64,000 nucleotides of DNA, from positions 39,342,264 to 39,406,263 of the forward strand of contig OZ024823.1 of the NCBI GenBank assembly GCA_964016985.1, written 5' to 3'. The notes beneath the pieces are model-generated. The model ran no database searches. It worked only from the letters and a program-made list of their open reading frames with translations, and had not been told where the DNA came from. This DNA comes from Anodontia alba. Taxonomy: Eukaryota > Mollusca > Bivalvia > Lucinida > Lucinidae. The first letter of the stretch is position 1; each line of letters starts with the position of its first letter. The position numbers and the translations under genes are program-made. Positions 20,590 to 30,354 of this stretch are shown piece after piece.

Positions 20590-22230
20590 ATTTTATAGCC
20601 CTACTCCCGAGCGGCTATGTTTTTTCATGCATCATGACTGCTGGAACTGAATCTTGAAAGAAGGTCACCAAAGGAACAATTCTGCCAAGTTATATTGAAA
20701 TTGGTCCAGTGGTTTCTGACAAAAAGATTTTTGAAGTGTTTTATATAGCTATATAGGGAAAATAAGCTCCACCCCCCTAACGGCCATATTTTTTGACGAA
20801 TCATGACAGCTTGAATAAACTTGGTAGAGTGCCACCAAAGGAACATTCCTGCAAGTTATACTGAAATCGGTTCAGTGGTTTCTGACAAGAAGATTTCTAA
20901 AGTTTTCTATTTAGATATATAGGGAAAATAAGCCCCACCCCTAGCAGCCATGTTTTTTGTCGAATCATGATTGCTTGAACAATCTTGGCACAGGGTCACC
21001 AAATCAACATTCCTGCCAAGTAATATTGAAATCGGTCAGGTGGTTTCTGAAAAGAAGAATTTTAAAATTTTCTATACAGATATATACGGAAAATAAGCCC
21101 CGCCCCCTGGCGGCCATGTTTTTTGACGTATCATGAGGGCTTGAACAATCTTGGTACAGGGTCACCAAAGCAACATTCCTGCCAAGTTACAATGAACTCG
21201 ACCCAACGGTTTCTTACGAGAAGAGTTTTAAAGTTTTCTATATAGATATATAGGGAAAATATGCCCCGCCCCCTAGCGGCCATGTTTTTTGATGAATCAT
21301 GCCGGCTTGAACAATCTTGGTAGAGGGTCACCAAAGAAACATTCCTGCTAAGTTATATTGAAATTGGTCCATTGGTTTCTGACAAGAAAATTTTTAAACT
21401 TTTCTATATAGATATATAGGGAAAAATAAGCCATGTTTTTTGATGAATCATGATAACTTAAACAATCTTGGTAGAGGGTCAACAAGGAAACATTTCTGTC
21501 AAGTTATAATGAAATCGGTCCATTGGATTCTGACAAGAAGATTTTTAAAGTTTTCTATTTAGATACATAGGGAAAATAAGCCCCGCCCCCTGGCGGCCAT
21601 GTTTTTTGACGAATCCAAATGGCTTGAACAATCTTGGTAGAGGATCACCAAAGAAACATTTCTGCAAAATTATATTGAAATCGGTCCATTGGTTTCTGAC
21701 AAGAAGACTTTTTAAAGTTTTCTATATAGATATATAGGGAAAATAAGCCCCGTCCCCTGGCGGCCATGTTTTTTGACAAATCCAAATGGCTTGAACAATC
21801 TTGGTAGAAGATCATCAAAGAAACATTCCTGCAAAATTATACTGAAATCGGTCCAGTGGTTTCTGACAAGAAGACTTTTTAAAGTTTTCTATATAGATAT
21901 ATAGGGAAAATAAGCCCCGCCCCCTGGCGGCCATGTTTTTTGACGAATCCAAATGGCTTGAACAACCTTGGTAGAGGATCACCAAAGAAACATTTCTGCA
22001 AAATTATATTGAAATCGGTCCATTGGATTCTGACAAGAAGATTTTTAAAGTTTTCTATATTGATATATAGGGAAAATAAAACCCGCCCCCTGGCGGCCAT
22101 GTTTTTTGACGAATCCAAATAGCTTGAACAATCTTGGTAGAGGATTACCAAAGGAACATTTCTGCAAAATTATATTGAAACCGGTCCAGTGGTTTCTGAC
22201 AAGAAGATTTTTTAAGTTTTTAGTTAAGAA
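20590..22230. repeat. Ten units of a 166-bp tandem repeat
   Basis: The marker (GGCGGCC)ATGTTTTTTGA recurs with its ATG at 20617, 20786, 20950, 21116, 21282, 21433, 21599, 21766, 21933 and 22099. Steps are 169, 164, 166, 166, 151, 166, 167, 167 and 166. The short step has lost the CCCCGCCCCCTGGCGG part. Each unit has CTTGAACAATCTTGGTAGAG, CACCAAAG, ACATT, GGTCCA, TTTCTGACAAGAAGA and GATATATAGGGAAAATAAGC in order. Units near the right end are most alike. Confidence 0.92.
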
Positions 22231-22378
22231 ATCTATTTTTAGCTCCTGTGACCTAGATATGCAATGGACCGGAACCATTTGAACAACTTTAAAAGAGGAC
22301 CAACCAAGGATCATTCCTGTGAAGTTTGGTCAAAATCCAATCACTGGTTCAGGAGGAGATGTTGTTTAAAGATTGTGA

Positions 22379-22431
22379 ACGGACGGACGGACTGGACGGA
22401 CGGACGGACGGACAGACGGACGACGACGACG
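22379..22431 (+). repeat. GGAC microsatellite
   Basis: GGACGGAC-type steps with a few interruptions, followed by GACGACGACGACGG. It belongs to the end of the surrounding dispersed element. Confidence 0.85.
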
Positions 22432-22716
22432 GTGAGTGATCACAATACCTCACCTTGAGCCTTCGGCTCAGGTGAGCTAATAACCAAACAGATGAGCATC
22501 AAAAATTAAAGACAACACCCCACCAGACGTCCAATTCTCAACTCCGAAGAACAAACAGAGCAATCCCTCGAATCACATAAGAGGTCAATAGAATAAACAT
22601 TAATTATGTGGACCTGCCCGTCAGTTTAAAAAAATAAGCCAAGACACAGCCTTTCCTACAAGATTGCATGTGCGCCCAGCAAAGTTACAGCATCCTTGCA
22701 GGTTGATCAGAGACTC

Positions 22717-22985
22717 CATCGCGAAAACATGCCTATATAATTTTGACCCCCTTAAACCCCACTTTTATTAGTTAAACTCGTGTTTACAAGGGTATACATT
22801 ATTTTTTCTTATTTCTGCTCAAAAGATAGATTGTGGGTACTCGTTAGAACCGCCTCGCCGGGGCGGTTCTAACGAGTACCCACAATCTATGTTTTGAGCA
22901 GGTATATGAAAAATATCAGAATTTCTCATCTGAAAAGTTTTCTTTTTTGGTTGTAAATTTTTCAATGTTTTTAAATAGGCATACC
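22717..22985 (+). mobile_element. Family A element, right end decayed
   Basis: It starts CATCGCGAAAACATGCC. The right terminus has decayed to AAATAGGCATACC. The core has one centre change (GCCGGGGC). Confidence 0.83.
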
Positions 22986-23014
22986 AAAAGACGCGTTGGC
23001 TCATTAACTACCCA

Positions 23015-23105
23015 TAGAGTAACTTGCGAACCTGTGAATACTCTGACCAGACTATGCGGATGCACATGCTGATCCAAGTTTTCACTGGGCGCACAAGCAA
23101 TCTTG
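23015..23105. repeat. Family I-like fragment
   Basis: TGACCAGACTATGCGGATGC, CACATGCTGAT and TTTTCACTGGGCGCAC follow the family I order in diverged form. Confidence 0.45.
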
Positions 23106-23142
23106 CAAAAAATGTAAACACTTTCTAGTCATTCTTCGATCT

Positions 23143-23244
23143 ACCACCCGGTAAATACACAACGTCACAACAACGTCGTTACAACGTCGCTGCAACGTGG
23201 TGACGTTGCAGCGACGTTGTAACGACGTTGTGTGCTTGCTGGGT
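23143..23244. mobile_element. Family F palindrome, copy 2
   Basis: The left arm is CACAACGTC, ACAACGTCGTTACAACGTC; the right arm is its complement ending GACGTTGTGTGCTTGCTGGG. The centre is GCAACGTGGTGACGTTGC. The left terminus ACCCGGTAAATAC is degraded. Confidence 0.8.
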
Positions 23245-23870
23245 ACTGTTCGTTCCAGACAAATTGTTATAAAGCAAATAATAACCAGACAGCACTGTTT
23301 TAATGTAACAGGTAAAAAAGAACAACACTGTGATTCTTTAATGTTTGCTTTGATTAAGCTTTACGAAATTTCTTCATTGAAATAAAAATACAATAGACAT
23401 TAATCTGTTTATAACACAGTTTGTTATAAGATTGTTTACATTTGCCGGGATCGTCACAGACCGACGATCCCGGCAAATATAAAAAGTCCTCAGTGAGCTA
23501 ATCGAATAGTCTACCGTATATAAAAATCCAAAGCTATATTAAGAGACCGGCGCGATTCCCGCTCCGGTCAAATAGTCCTTGTGTTTTCGAAAAAAAAAAA
23601 ACAGTTTCGGGTTTAAAAGTACTTTTCATTCATACAGGGAAATAAATACACGTGTATGGAAGCCTTTGAGATTCCAGACAGCACCGAATTATAACGGCCT
23701 AAGCCTTTCAGAAGCGTCTGCGAGAATGAGCATTATTTGAAATTAGGAATTAGTCTGCCAGGTTCAACTCTAGTCTACTTTATAAAAAAAAATAGATTTC
23801 TGTTTTAATCTTTTGCAAGTACGGTAAATGTCCTAACATTTCAAACATGAAAGGTTCTGACAAATGTGTA
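23245..23870. other. No gene; one perfect 16-bp stem
   Basis: The only structure seen is ATTTGCCGGGATCGTC at 23440-23455 with its exact complement at 23463-23478 and a 7-base loop. Confidence 0.6.
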
Positions 23871-23875
23871 AATGT

Positions 23876-23932
23876 AAACAGTGCGGACCCAGATCTGACT
23901 GCTGCAGTATGATCTGAATGTAGAATGTTTGC
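23876..23932. repeat. Family D copy, shortened arms
   Basis: AAACAGTGCGGACCCAGATC starts it and TAGAATGTTTGC ends it. The inner palindrome is shortened to GACTGCTGCAGTATGATC. Confidence 0.6.
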
Positions 23933-24124
23933 TTTTCCTCTAGGTATTTTAAGAAACAAGTGCATAAACAATTGTGCCCAAAAATGGACACAAAAATATG
24001 TTCGAATTTTTACAACACTTCCGTAGGCATTTCATCATACTTCCACAAACGTTTGTAATTAGTTTTTGTTTCTAAAATATTTCTAATGAAATTTTAGATA
24101 TTCTGCAATAAACTTTCATAATTG

Positions 24125-24359
24125 AGCCAGCGCACGACAAAGCTTACAATAAAACGTGTGCGATCAGCGAAGACTCAGATCAGCCTGCGCATCGGCGCAG
24201 TCTGACCTGAGTCTTCGCTGATCGCATGTGACTTCTACAGCCTTTGGGTTATCCAAAATGGGAAAGACGAGACTCTTGCAATACCGGGTGGATTTACAGG
24301 CTCGTCTGAGTCTTTGCTGGTCACACACATCTTATTGTAGGTTTTGTCGTGCGCTGGCT
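24125..24359. mobile_element. Family I MITE, best copy
   Basis: Inverted ends of 28 bp: the left begins AGCCAGCGCACGACAAAGC and the right, on the other strand, AGCCAGCGCACGACAAAAC, both followed by CTTACAATAA or CCTACAATAA. Inside is a hairpin CGAAGACTCAGATCAGCC with GTCTGACCTGAGTCTTCG, and then a third copy of the TGAGTCTTxGCTG motif. Confidence 0.82.
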
Positions 24360-24689
24360 GAATTACGCAAAGTTTTATTCCTAATTTTGTGAATTTGACA
24401 AGCAATACATTTAAACCGTTAAAGTAGCTAAAAGTTGAAAGATGTGCTACTGACAACACTGCCACGTAAATCTAGTTGATTTGTAGAAGGATATGAATTA
24501 CAGAATTAAGACAATTCGAAAATTTGTTCGATGCTAACTGAATGTTCAATAAAAAACCGAAAATGTATATACTCTGCAAAACACCTCTTCCAGGGATTCA
24601 GCTGTGTGAATGCAATTTAATGCTCTAGATAGAAGCTGTTTTTTATCATTAAGGTCCAATCCTCTGTGCATTGAAGGAAATGTATTAAA

Positions 24690-24945
24690 ACAACTTCATC
24701 GAAGCAGTGATAGCACTGGTGGGTCGATTTTCTCTGAGTGTGGTCTTGAACGGGGGCTTAAGACTGATTAATTTGACACTAAACTTTCTGTAATTAAGTA
24801 AACCGTGCAGACCCTGATTGGACGCTGCGTTCTGCGGCATCTGATCTGAGTTTGCACTGTTTGCCAATGTCCGAGCCCAGGTTTTATAGATAACCCTCTC
24901 TACACACACTCTGACGTCACTGAGACAAGAATAGTAACATTTTCA
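24690..24945 (+). repeat. Family E repeat with embedded family D core
   Basis: GCAGTGATAGCACTGGTGGG, TCGATTTTCTCTGAGTG and TCTTGAACGGGG lead to a family D palindrome (24799-24866, arms GGACGCTGCG and CGGCATCTGATC). AGATAACCCTCTCTA, CTCTGACGTCACTGAGACAA follow. Other copies are at 29270, 30355, 44745 and 46575. Confidence 0.65.
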
Positions 24946-24978
24946 CAAGCTTCAGTGATAAGTTTTGCTACAAAATTA

Positions 24979-25890
24979 TTACACAATGTTATTTATTGTT
25001 GTATTTCTTACTTCAAATGCTTTGATGATGTACAGGGCTAAGTTTTTTAAGCATTTCCCTTTTGAATTTAACAATTCTAAAAAATTATACATACTAGGAT
25101 TGTTCGTATAATATCTTTTAATATAAGTCGTCCTAAGTTCTTGATAAAGTGGACATTTGAGAACGAAATGGAGTTCGTCCTCTAAGTCATTTTTATTACA
25201 TAAAGTACACTTTCTAATTTCTCTGGCGACTCCAGTATGCCTTCCAGTTTCTATGTATAAACTTTGTGAAGATAGTCGTAATTTAGTTATTGCATTTCTT
25301 TGTTTACGATTTTGTAATTTAAGTAAATATGAAGATAGATCGAAAGTTTCTCTTATTTCCCTAAATAATGACATTGAGGTAGAATGATTTAATCCTGCTC
25401 GGAGTTCCACAATAAAATTATCAGTTATACTACGTTTAAGAATTGCTAAAAACTTTTCCTTATGAATCGAATGTGGATTGTACCATACTTCTGTAAACCC
25501 ATTTTTATCCAGTAAATCTTTATTTATCCATGATTGCTTTTGTATTGACGTGGTTTTTGTCATGTCAGCTAGCATGCTATTATATACTTGTTTTAGAATA
25601 CAATTTGAATTTGCACTATCTAATAATTTAAACCAGTACTACATAATTCTTAGTTGTCTTTCAATACTTAAGGGATATCTCCCAAGTTCTTTATAAACAG
25701 CATAATTGTTTGTTGGTGTTTCAACATTTAATATATATTTAAGAAATTTTCTATGAATACGTTCAATACATTTAGCATTTAAAAATCCCCATGATTCACA
25801 GCCATAATTTAGAATAGATGCTACAAGCGAATCAAACAATTGCAGCGTTATATTTATTGGTGTTTCGACCTCTTTAATTATCTGAAACAA
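24979..25890 (-). pseudogene. LINE reverse transcriptase, C-terminal part, one in-frame stop
   Basis: From 25890 to 24979 one frame is open except for TAG at 25639-25641. The upstream block (84 codons, 25890-25639) has LFDSLVASILNYGCESWGF and IHRKFLKYILNVETPT, as seen in the connection region after LINE polymerase domains. The next block (25575-24979, 198 codons) ends with RKCTLCNKNDLEDELHFVL and KCP; counted from its first Met, Cys123, Cys126, His136 and Cys141 form a CX2CX9HX4C knuckle. LSSQSLYIETGRHTGVAR lies directly before it. The protein would bind template RNA and target DNA during retrotransposition. The natural stop after NTTINNIV is at 24979. Confidence 0.85.
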
Positions 25891-25893
25891 TGA

Positions 25894-26224
25894 TTTGTTT
25901 GATTTGGGCTTAACGTCGCTTTCAACCTTTTTCAGTCATATCGCGACGGTGTCTGGATGTGGCAGGGAGCTCAATGCTCACTTTTAGAGTGCTGCCTCAC
26001 TGAAATATCACGCCCCAGACACTTTGACATGATATTCCACCCAGTCACATTATACTGACACTGAGCTGACCAGTTCTAGCTCTACTTTCTTAATGCTGAG
26101 CGCCAAGCGAAAGAGCAGCTAGTACCATTTTTAAAGTCTTTGGTATGACCCGGCCGGGGATCGAACCCGCAACCTCCCGGTCACAAAGCGGACGCTCTAC
26201 CACTGAGCCACTGTGCCGGTACCT
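25894..26224 (-). mobile_element. tRNA-derived SINE (type 1) inserted in the LINE
   Basis: Read on the minus strand, a tRNA-like head carries an A-box-like TGGCTCAGTGGTAG (26197-26210) and the B box GGTTCGATCCC (26157-26167). A body with GTGACTGGGTGGAATATCAT, GGGGCGTGATATTTCAGTGA and GGCAGCAC follows, and it ends GAAAGCGACGTTAAGCCC with an AATCAAACAAA tail. The body resembles conserved central domains of widespread molluscan SINEs, though I cannot confirm the family. A perfect 13-bp target duplication TCTGAAACAATGA flanks it (25881-25893 and 26225-26237). Removing the SINE and one duplicate restores the LINE frame across the site. Confidence 0.95.
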
Positions 26225-26237
26225 TCTGAAACAATGA

Positions 26238-26862
26238 ATGCATGGCTTTTAAAGCCTTATCTGATAAATATTTAGCATTTTGCATGAATGACCCACCACA
26301 AGAAAAAACTACCCTGAGGTAACGAAAAGAATCTACAATTTCAATTTCTTAACCTGCTTAGTACCAATGATCGTGTTGTCCCAATGCCCCCTCTCCCCCC
26401 CACCCCCACCCCCGCCCCCCTTTTCTAAACACAACGTTTTTTGTTTTTTCTATGTTGACATTTAAATTCCATTTGAAGCAATATTCATGAAGCTTATCAA
26501 GCGAACGTTGGAGGCCCTCGCGTGTTTCTGAGACTAATACTGCGTCATCTGCAAATAACAGAAGGTACAGCTGTAACTGCTCTAGAGTTATCCCATCTTG
26601 TATATTTTCGCCTGAATGCATTTCAATGTCATTCAAAAATATCGAAAAGAGAAAAGTTGACAAAATTTCTCCTTGCAAGAGGCCAACTTCACATATGTAC
26701 AGGTCTGATAAAGAATTCAAACATTTAACCCTTAGTTTTATCTTGTCATAAAGTGAACGGATAATGCTCAAAAGTTTTCCATCTAAGCCACTTTTAATGA
26801 TTTTGTACCATAAGGATGTACGCGAAACTGAATCGAGCGCCTTTTTCAGATCGATAAAGGCA
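26238..26862 (-). pseudogene. LINE reverse transcriptase, polymerase core, frameshifted
   Basis: Motif A reads AFIDLKKALDSVSR near 26862-26821 with the catalytic Asp present. An open block of 137 codons (26771-26358) follows: GLLQGEILSTFLFSIFLNDI (a variant of the usual QGCPLSP motif B) and LFADDAVLVSET, whose FADD is at 26555-26544 (motif C). NLNVNIEKTKNVVFRKGG comes after that, and then an expanded G-rich stretch shifts the frame. The frame continues as VDSFRYLRVVFSCGGSFMQN and KALKAMHSLFQ, which leads straight to the SINE target site. Catalytic residues are intact but the gene is truncated and shifted. Confidence 0.85.
26384..26421. repeat. C-rich (G-rich on the gene strand) expansion in the LINE frame
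   Basis: Nearly pure C with scattered A and T over about 38 bp. On the minus strand it is several G runs in a row and encodes only Gly, Trp and Arg. It is probably an expansion within the dead LINE. Confidence 0.8.
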
Positions 26863-26984
26863 CAACAACAACCTTAAGGATGTTTTGGTGTATGTAAACT
26901 ATGGCGCGGTTGTAAACAATCGACGCAATATAATGTACACTTTAAGCCATCGCTCCGCATTAGGCACAACGTATAGGCGATTAT

Positions 26985-27125
26985 AATGAGTACCACAAAA
27001 TATAGGCGATTCTAATGAGTATCAACAAAGTAAAGCCGCTTCTAATGATTATTCACAACATACGTTTTCGTAGAAAAAAAAAAATAAGAAAAATATTTTC
27101 TAGACATTCCTCATATCTAGAGCTA
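26985..27125. repeat. Family B-like fragment with three core-arm repeats
   Basis: GCGATTATAATGAGTACC, GCGATTCTAATGAGTATC and CCGCTTCTAATGATTATT occur one behind the other (about 26978, 27007 and 27034), all in the orientation of the right core arm. ACAACATACGTTTTCGTAG and AATAAGAAAAATATT follow. The left arms are missing. Confidence 0.6.
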
Positions 27126-27537
27126 GGTGAGTCATGCCATTCTTTCTACGCATATTATATGGAGAATGGGAAGAAACTTCAATTTTTAAGTAGATTAAGA
27201 CATAATGATTACATACAAATGGTTTCCAGAAATAACACACGAATTCAAAATAGGTTTCTGGTCCTTTGTGTTCATTCCGGGATTGTTGAACATGTATAAG
27301 CTCGTTTGGCTAATTGGCCGAAACTAGAAAACTTGACGCTTTCAAAAGCTGTTTTCAATTTTGTGCATGTTGATTGCTCTCAAGTTCATACCTTATAGAA
27401 CCTATTTAAAAACCGCAAACGACTTCGGACGTCTTCTTTGATTTTTCCTAACATTTTCAGGAAACATTTCTTCATCTAGAAGAAATATTCAATGTCATAC
27501 TAGTCTCCATAAAGTAACGACAGGTATTTAGCATTCA

Positions 27538-28062
27538 GGGCCCAGTTGTTCAAAGCGTCGTTAACGAACCCGTTAGTGGTCCAAACGTTAACTGTTCTAG
27601 TAAGTACAATATCGAATTTATTTATTTATTTATTTAAACGATGTTTAAAGAGGATGACACAATTAGCTATAAATAACTATTCTACCTTGTGGTCCTCTAA
27701 CTAAAATTTATATACATATATACAGCAAGACTTAACTAACAGCTAAGAAATTCGTGGGATAAAAGTAGCTTGTAGCGAAGTGAATGCTTATATAAAGTTT
27801 TTATCAAATAAAAAGTGCTAACATGTATGTGCAAGTGATTTAAAACCAAATATGGCACTTAATTATATCAAAGACAAATCTGTATGTTATCACAGTTTTT
27901 GAATAATAATACACAGGTAGTTTTGCTGAAAAAATGTGAGTAGCTTTTGCAAAGAGCTATTCACATTTGTTCAGCAAAAATATTAGCGTATATGCCTTAT
28001 TAATGACCAAAGTTTTAACGATACGTTAACTAACGACATTGTTAGTTTTGAAAAACTGGGCC
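27538..28062. mobile_element. Family G MITE interrupted by a LINE tail
   Basis: Ends GGGCCCAGTTGTTCAAAG and AAAACTGGGCC are present. The sequence CTAGTAAGTACAAT, which in the copy at 59221 (other strand) is followed directly by the interior, is followed here by the LINE tail. The interior resumes with ACACAGGTAGTTTTGCTG near 27911. Confidence 0.82.
27616..27879 (-). mobile_element. 5'-truncated LINE 3' tail, copy 2
   Basis: Almost identical to 14664-14930, with the same AATAAATAAATA tail on the minus strand. An extra 30-odd bp with CTGTATGTTATCACAG after it may be further LINE sequence. Confidence 0.8.
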
Positions 28063-28458
28063 AAGGTTTCATTCTGTTAGATTATGTCACACTTTTCAGA
28101 TCATAAAGGAAAGGTTGTCATAAAGACCTACGGAAATCGGAAAAGTTTTAAAACATGATTCCCCTCCCCACTCCCGTGTACCAACAAATGGTTGTGCGGC
28201 TGCGGCGGAGGGGCGGGGTAGAGCTGGGCTACCTCAAAGAAAAGAAAATTTTGACGGATTTTTTTTTATCATTTGCAAACATCTTTCATGAGATACAAAC
28301 GAACAGTTTTAAGTATTGCTATTTCTTCTCATACACCATTTTAAATTCGAACATCCCAAAAGTTTAAGTGTCTTGTCCCGTATTTATAGCCATGTATTCT
28401 GGAACAACTTGGAATCATTTTGTGAAACATTTTCTACAGAAGTAGATGGCCCTCTTCA
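28063..28458. other. No recognisable feature
   Basis: No gene or repeat was recognised. TGCGGCTGCGGCGGAGGGGC near 28195 is locally GC-rich. Confidence 0.5.
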
Positions 28459-28735
28459 CATCACGAAAACATGCCTATATAATTTTGACCCCCTTAAACC
28501 CCACTTTTATATAGTAAAACTGGGGTTTACAGGGGTATACATTATTTTTCTTATTTTGCTAAAAACATAGATTGTTGGTATTCGTTAGAACCGCCTCGGC
28601 GAGGCGGTTCTAACGAATACCCACTATCTAAGTTTTTGAGCAAAAATATGAAAAATATCAGAATTTTTTGTCTGAAAATCTTCCGTTTTTGGTTGTAAAA
28701 TTTCAATATATTTGAATAGGCGTGTTTTCGTCATG
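28459..28735 (+). mobile_element. Family A element
   Basis: Complete ends. The core arms read TTGTTGGTATTCGTTAGAAC and GTTCTAACGAATACCCACTA. The A for G change in ATTCG is matched by T for C in CGAAT, so pairing is kept there. Confidence 0.88.
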
Positions 28736-28794
28736 AAACGTAAACTTATTCCCAGTGGGAAATATTTATCCAGTTTTACGATTCCGATGAAAGA

Positions 28795-29019
28795 TTAATG
28801 CCTAACATGCCGGGTAATACTTTCATCAAACGACATTTTGATTTCTTTCTGATAATTTTTCAGAAAATAGGTTTTGACATTACATGCAAATTGTCTCTTA
28901 AGGAGACAATTGGCAAGGAGACAGTTTGCGTAAATGTCAAACCCTGTTTTCTAGGAAAAATAAGAAAATATCATAAGTTTGTCGACTGCTTAATTAGCCC
29001 AGACGGTGCTAAAGATTAA
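28795..29019. mobile_element. Family C element with duplicated hairpin arm
   Basis: TTAATGCCTAACATGCCGGG starts it and GGTGCTAAAGATTAA ends it. The GGAGACAATTxGCA arm is present twice (near 28898 and 28917). Confidence 0.72.
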
Positions 29020-29080
29020 AACATTCGTTGTAATGATTTTCACTGAAGATCATTAACGCTTATCTCCAACCCCTACCTTT

Positions 29081-29135
29081 GCAAACAGTGTCGATCCAGA
29101 TCAGATCGCTTCTGATCAGGATCTACACTGTTTGT
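29081..29135. repeat. Family D copy, shortened arms
   Basis: GCAAACAGTGTCGATCCAGA opens and GATCTACACTGTTTGTC closes. The inner arms are reduced to TCAGATCGCTTCTGATCAG. Confidence 0.68.
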
Positions 29136-29269
29136 CATTCAAATTGTGAATTTGAACAAATACATTATATGATTTAATCTGATTGGCTGATAGTCGGAAA
29201 TGGGTGTGGCTAATTAAATTATTCAGCAGGATAAGGGTTAAGAATATGAAGTCATAGATATACTGCGCT

Positions 29270-29660
29270 AGGAATCAAAGTACTGATAGCGTTAGTTGGT
29301 CGATTGCCTCTTAGAGTTGGTCTCGAGGAGTAGGTTTGGAAAATGGTCGTAACTGGGGACTTCACTGAGTCGTTAAACCTTAATTTTAGCAAACAGTGCT
29401 GACCCTGATCAGACGCCGCGTTCTGCGGCGTCTGATCTTGGTCTGCACTCTTTGCCGATTGTCTCTAATTGTAGGCTGAAAATATTGTCCTGAACGGGGA
29501 CTGATCTGGGTCTGCACTGTTTGCAGATAACCCTCTTTATACTGAACTCTGATGTCACAGCGACAAGCGTAGCGCGGCTATAAATAACCGTAACCTGGAT
29601 TTCGTCTAACGCGCGGTTTCATTACAACGGTCAATGATAATCACGTGGACACCTACCTTA
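29270..29660 (+). repeat. Family E repeat with family D core
   Basis: GTACTGATAGCGTTAGTTGG and TCGATTGCCTCTTAGAG lead to a family D palindrome at 29389-29456 (arms CAGACGCCGCG and CGGCGTCTGATC). A second D-like half (TCTGGGTCTGCACTGTTTGC) follows at about 29506. GATGTCACAGCGACAAGCGT and GCGGCTATAAATAACCG end it. Confidence 0.7.
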
Positions 29661-29774
29661 AGGAAATTCTGGAGTGTTTATTATGGCTGAAATGTAAACA
29701 ATCGATCCAAAACTAGTTCGGGGCTATCAAAAGTCACTGGTTCTACAGTTCTTTTATTCTAAGTACGCTGATGA

Positions 29775-29866
29775 AATACTTCAGCAGACAACAAACCAGT
29801 GGTGACTTAATTTATTTTCAAAAAAAAAAAAATGTTTTAATATTTGATGCGAATTGTCTCCTGGCT
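29775..29866. mobile_element. Family C fragment, left half
   Basis: AATACTTCAGCAGACAACAA and then ATGCGAATTGTCTCC are recognisable. The right half is missing. Confidence 0.5.
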
Positions 29867-29916
29867 CTTCATACTCCACACAAAACTCCTGAAATATTTT
29901 AATTGCTATATTTCAT

Positions 29917-30179
29917 ATCACGAAAACATGTGTTTTGACCCTCTTAAATCCCACTTCTGTATAGTAAAACTGGGGTTTAGAGGGGTAGACACTATTTTTC
30001 TTATTTCTGCTCAAAAACATAGATTGTGGGTATTCGTTAGAACCGCCTCGGCGAGGCGGTTCTAACGCGTACCCATAATCTATTTTTTACGCAGAAATAT
30101 GAAAAATATCAGATTTTTTTATCTGAAAACTTTCAGTTTTTGGTGTTGAAATTTTCAGTATATTTGAATAGGGGTGTTT
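29917..30179 (+). mobile_element. Family A element, left arm shortened
   Basis: ATCACGAAAACATGTG runs straight into TTTTGACC, so the GCCTATATAA part is lost. The core holds one unpaired change (AACGCGTACCCAT). The right end is decayed to AGGGGTGTTT. Confidence 0.8.
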
Positions 30180-30249
30180 AAGACTGCTGAACAGTGCATG
30201 TGACTCGTCTGCCAACACTGCATGTGGTGTCAAAACTGCCAAGAAAGGT

Positions 30250-30310
30250 CACAATCACGAAGCACGGCCTTCCCGAGACACAAAAAGATGAAAAAATGAA
30301 GAACAAACAA
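30250..30310 (+). repeat. Family H fragment (5' part)
   Basis: GGTCACAATCACGAAGCACG, GCCTTCCCGAGACAC and AAAAAGATG are family H motifs. The segment ends before the ACTGCAACAGAGG part. Confidence 0.6.
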
Positions 30311-30354
30311 TGACAATACGCAACGTCACAGTTGCAATAATATACATACAAACA

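Larger units (their letters stand above)
20484..22480. repeat. Dispersed GTGAGC-type element carrying a 166-bp tandem array
   Basis: The start has the palindrome GGACCATGATGGTCC and TCGCTCACCTGAGC. The end has a GGAC run, GACGACGACGACGG, GTGAGTGATCACAATACCTC and the hairpin TTGAGCCTTCGGCTCA before GGTGAGC. The start and end are therefore related in inverted form (GCTCACCTGAG against CTCAGGTGAGC). The middle is the tandem array. Repeats of this style are common in bivalve DNA. No protein is supported. Confidence 0.75.
24976..26876 (-). mobile_element. 5'-truncated non-LTR retrotransposon (LINE)
   Basis: The minus strand encodes the second half of a LINE reverse transcriptase protein, from motif A to the C-terminal zinc-knuckle region. 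Upstream of about 26876 the similarity stops, as in 5'-truncated insertions. A SINE (25894-26224) is inserted within it. The style of the FADD region and of the C-terminal CX2CX9HX4C motif fits the CR1, Jockey and I group of LINEs, but the clade cannot be fixed by eye. No poly-A or simple repeat tail is obvious after the stop at 24979. Confidence 0.85.

Noticed and set aside
20590..22230. CRISPR-like array or repeated protein gene
   Set aside because: Whole 166-bp units repeat without unique spacers, and the open frames shift between units.
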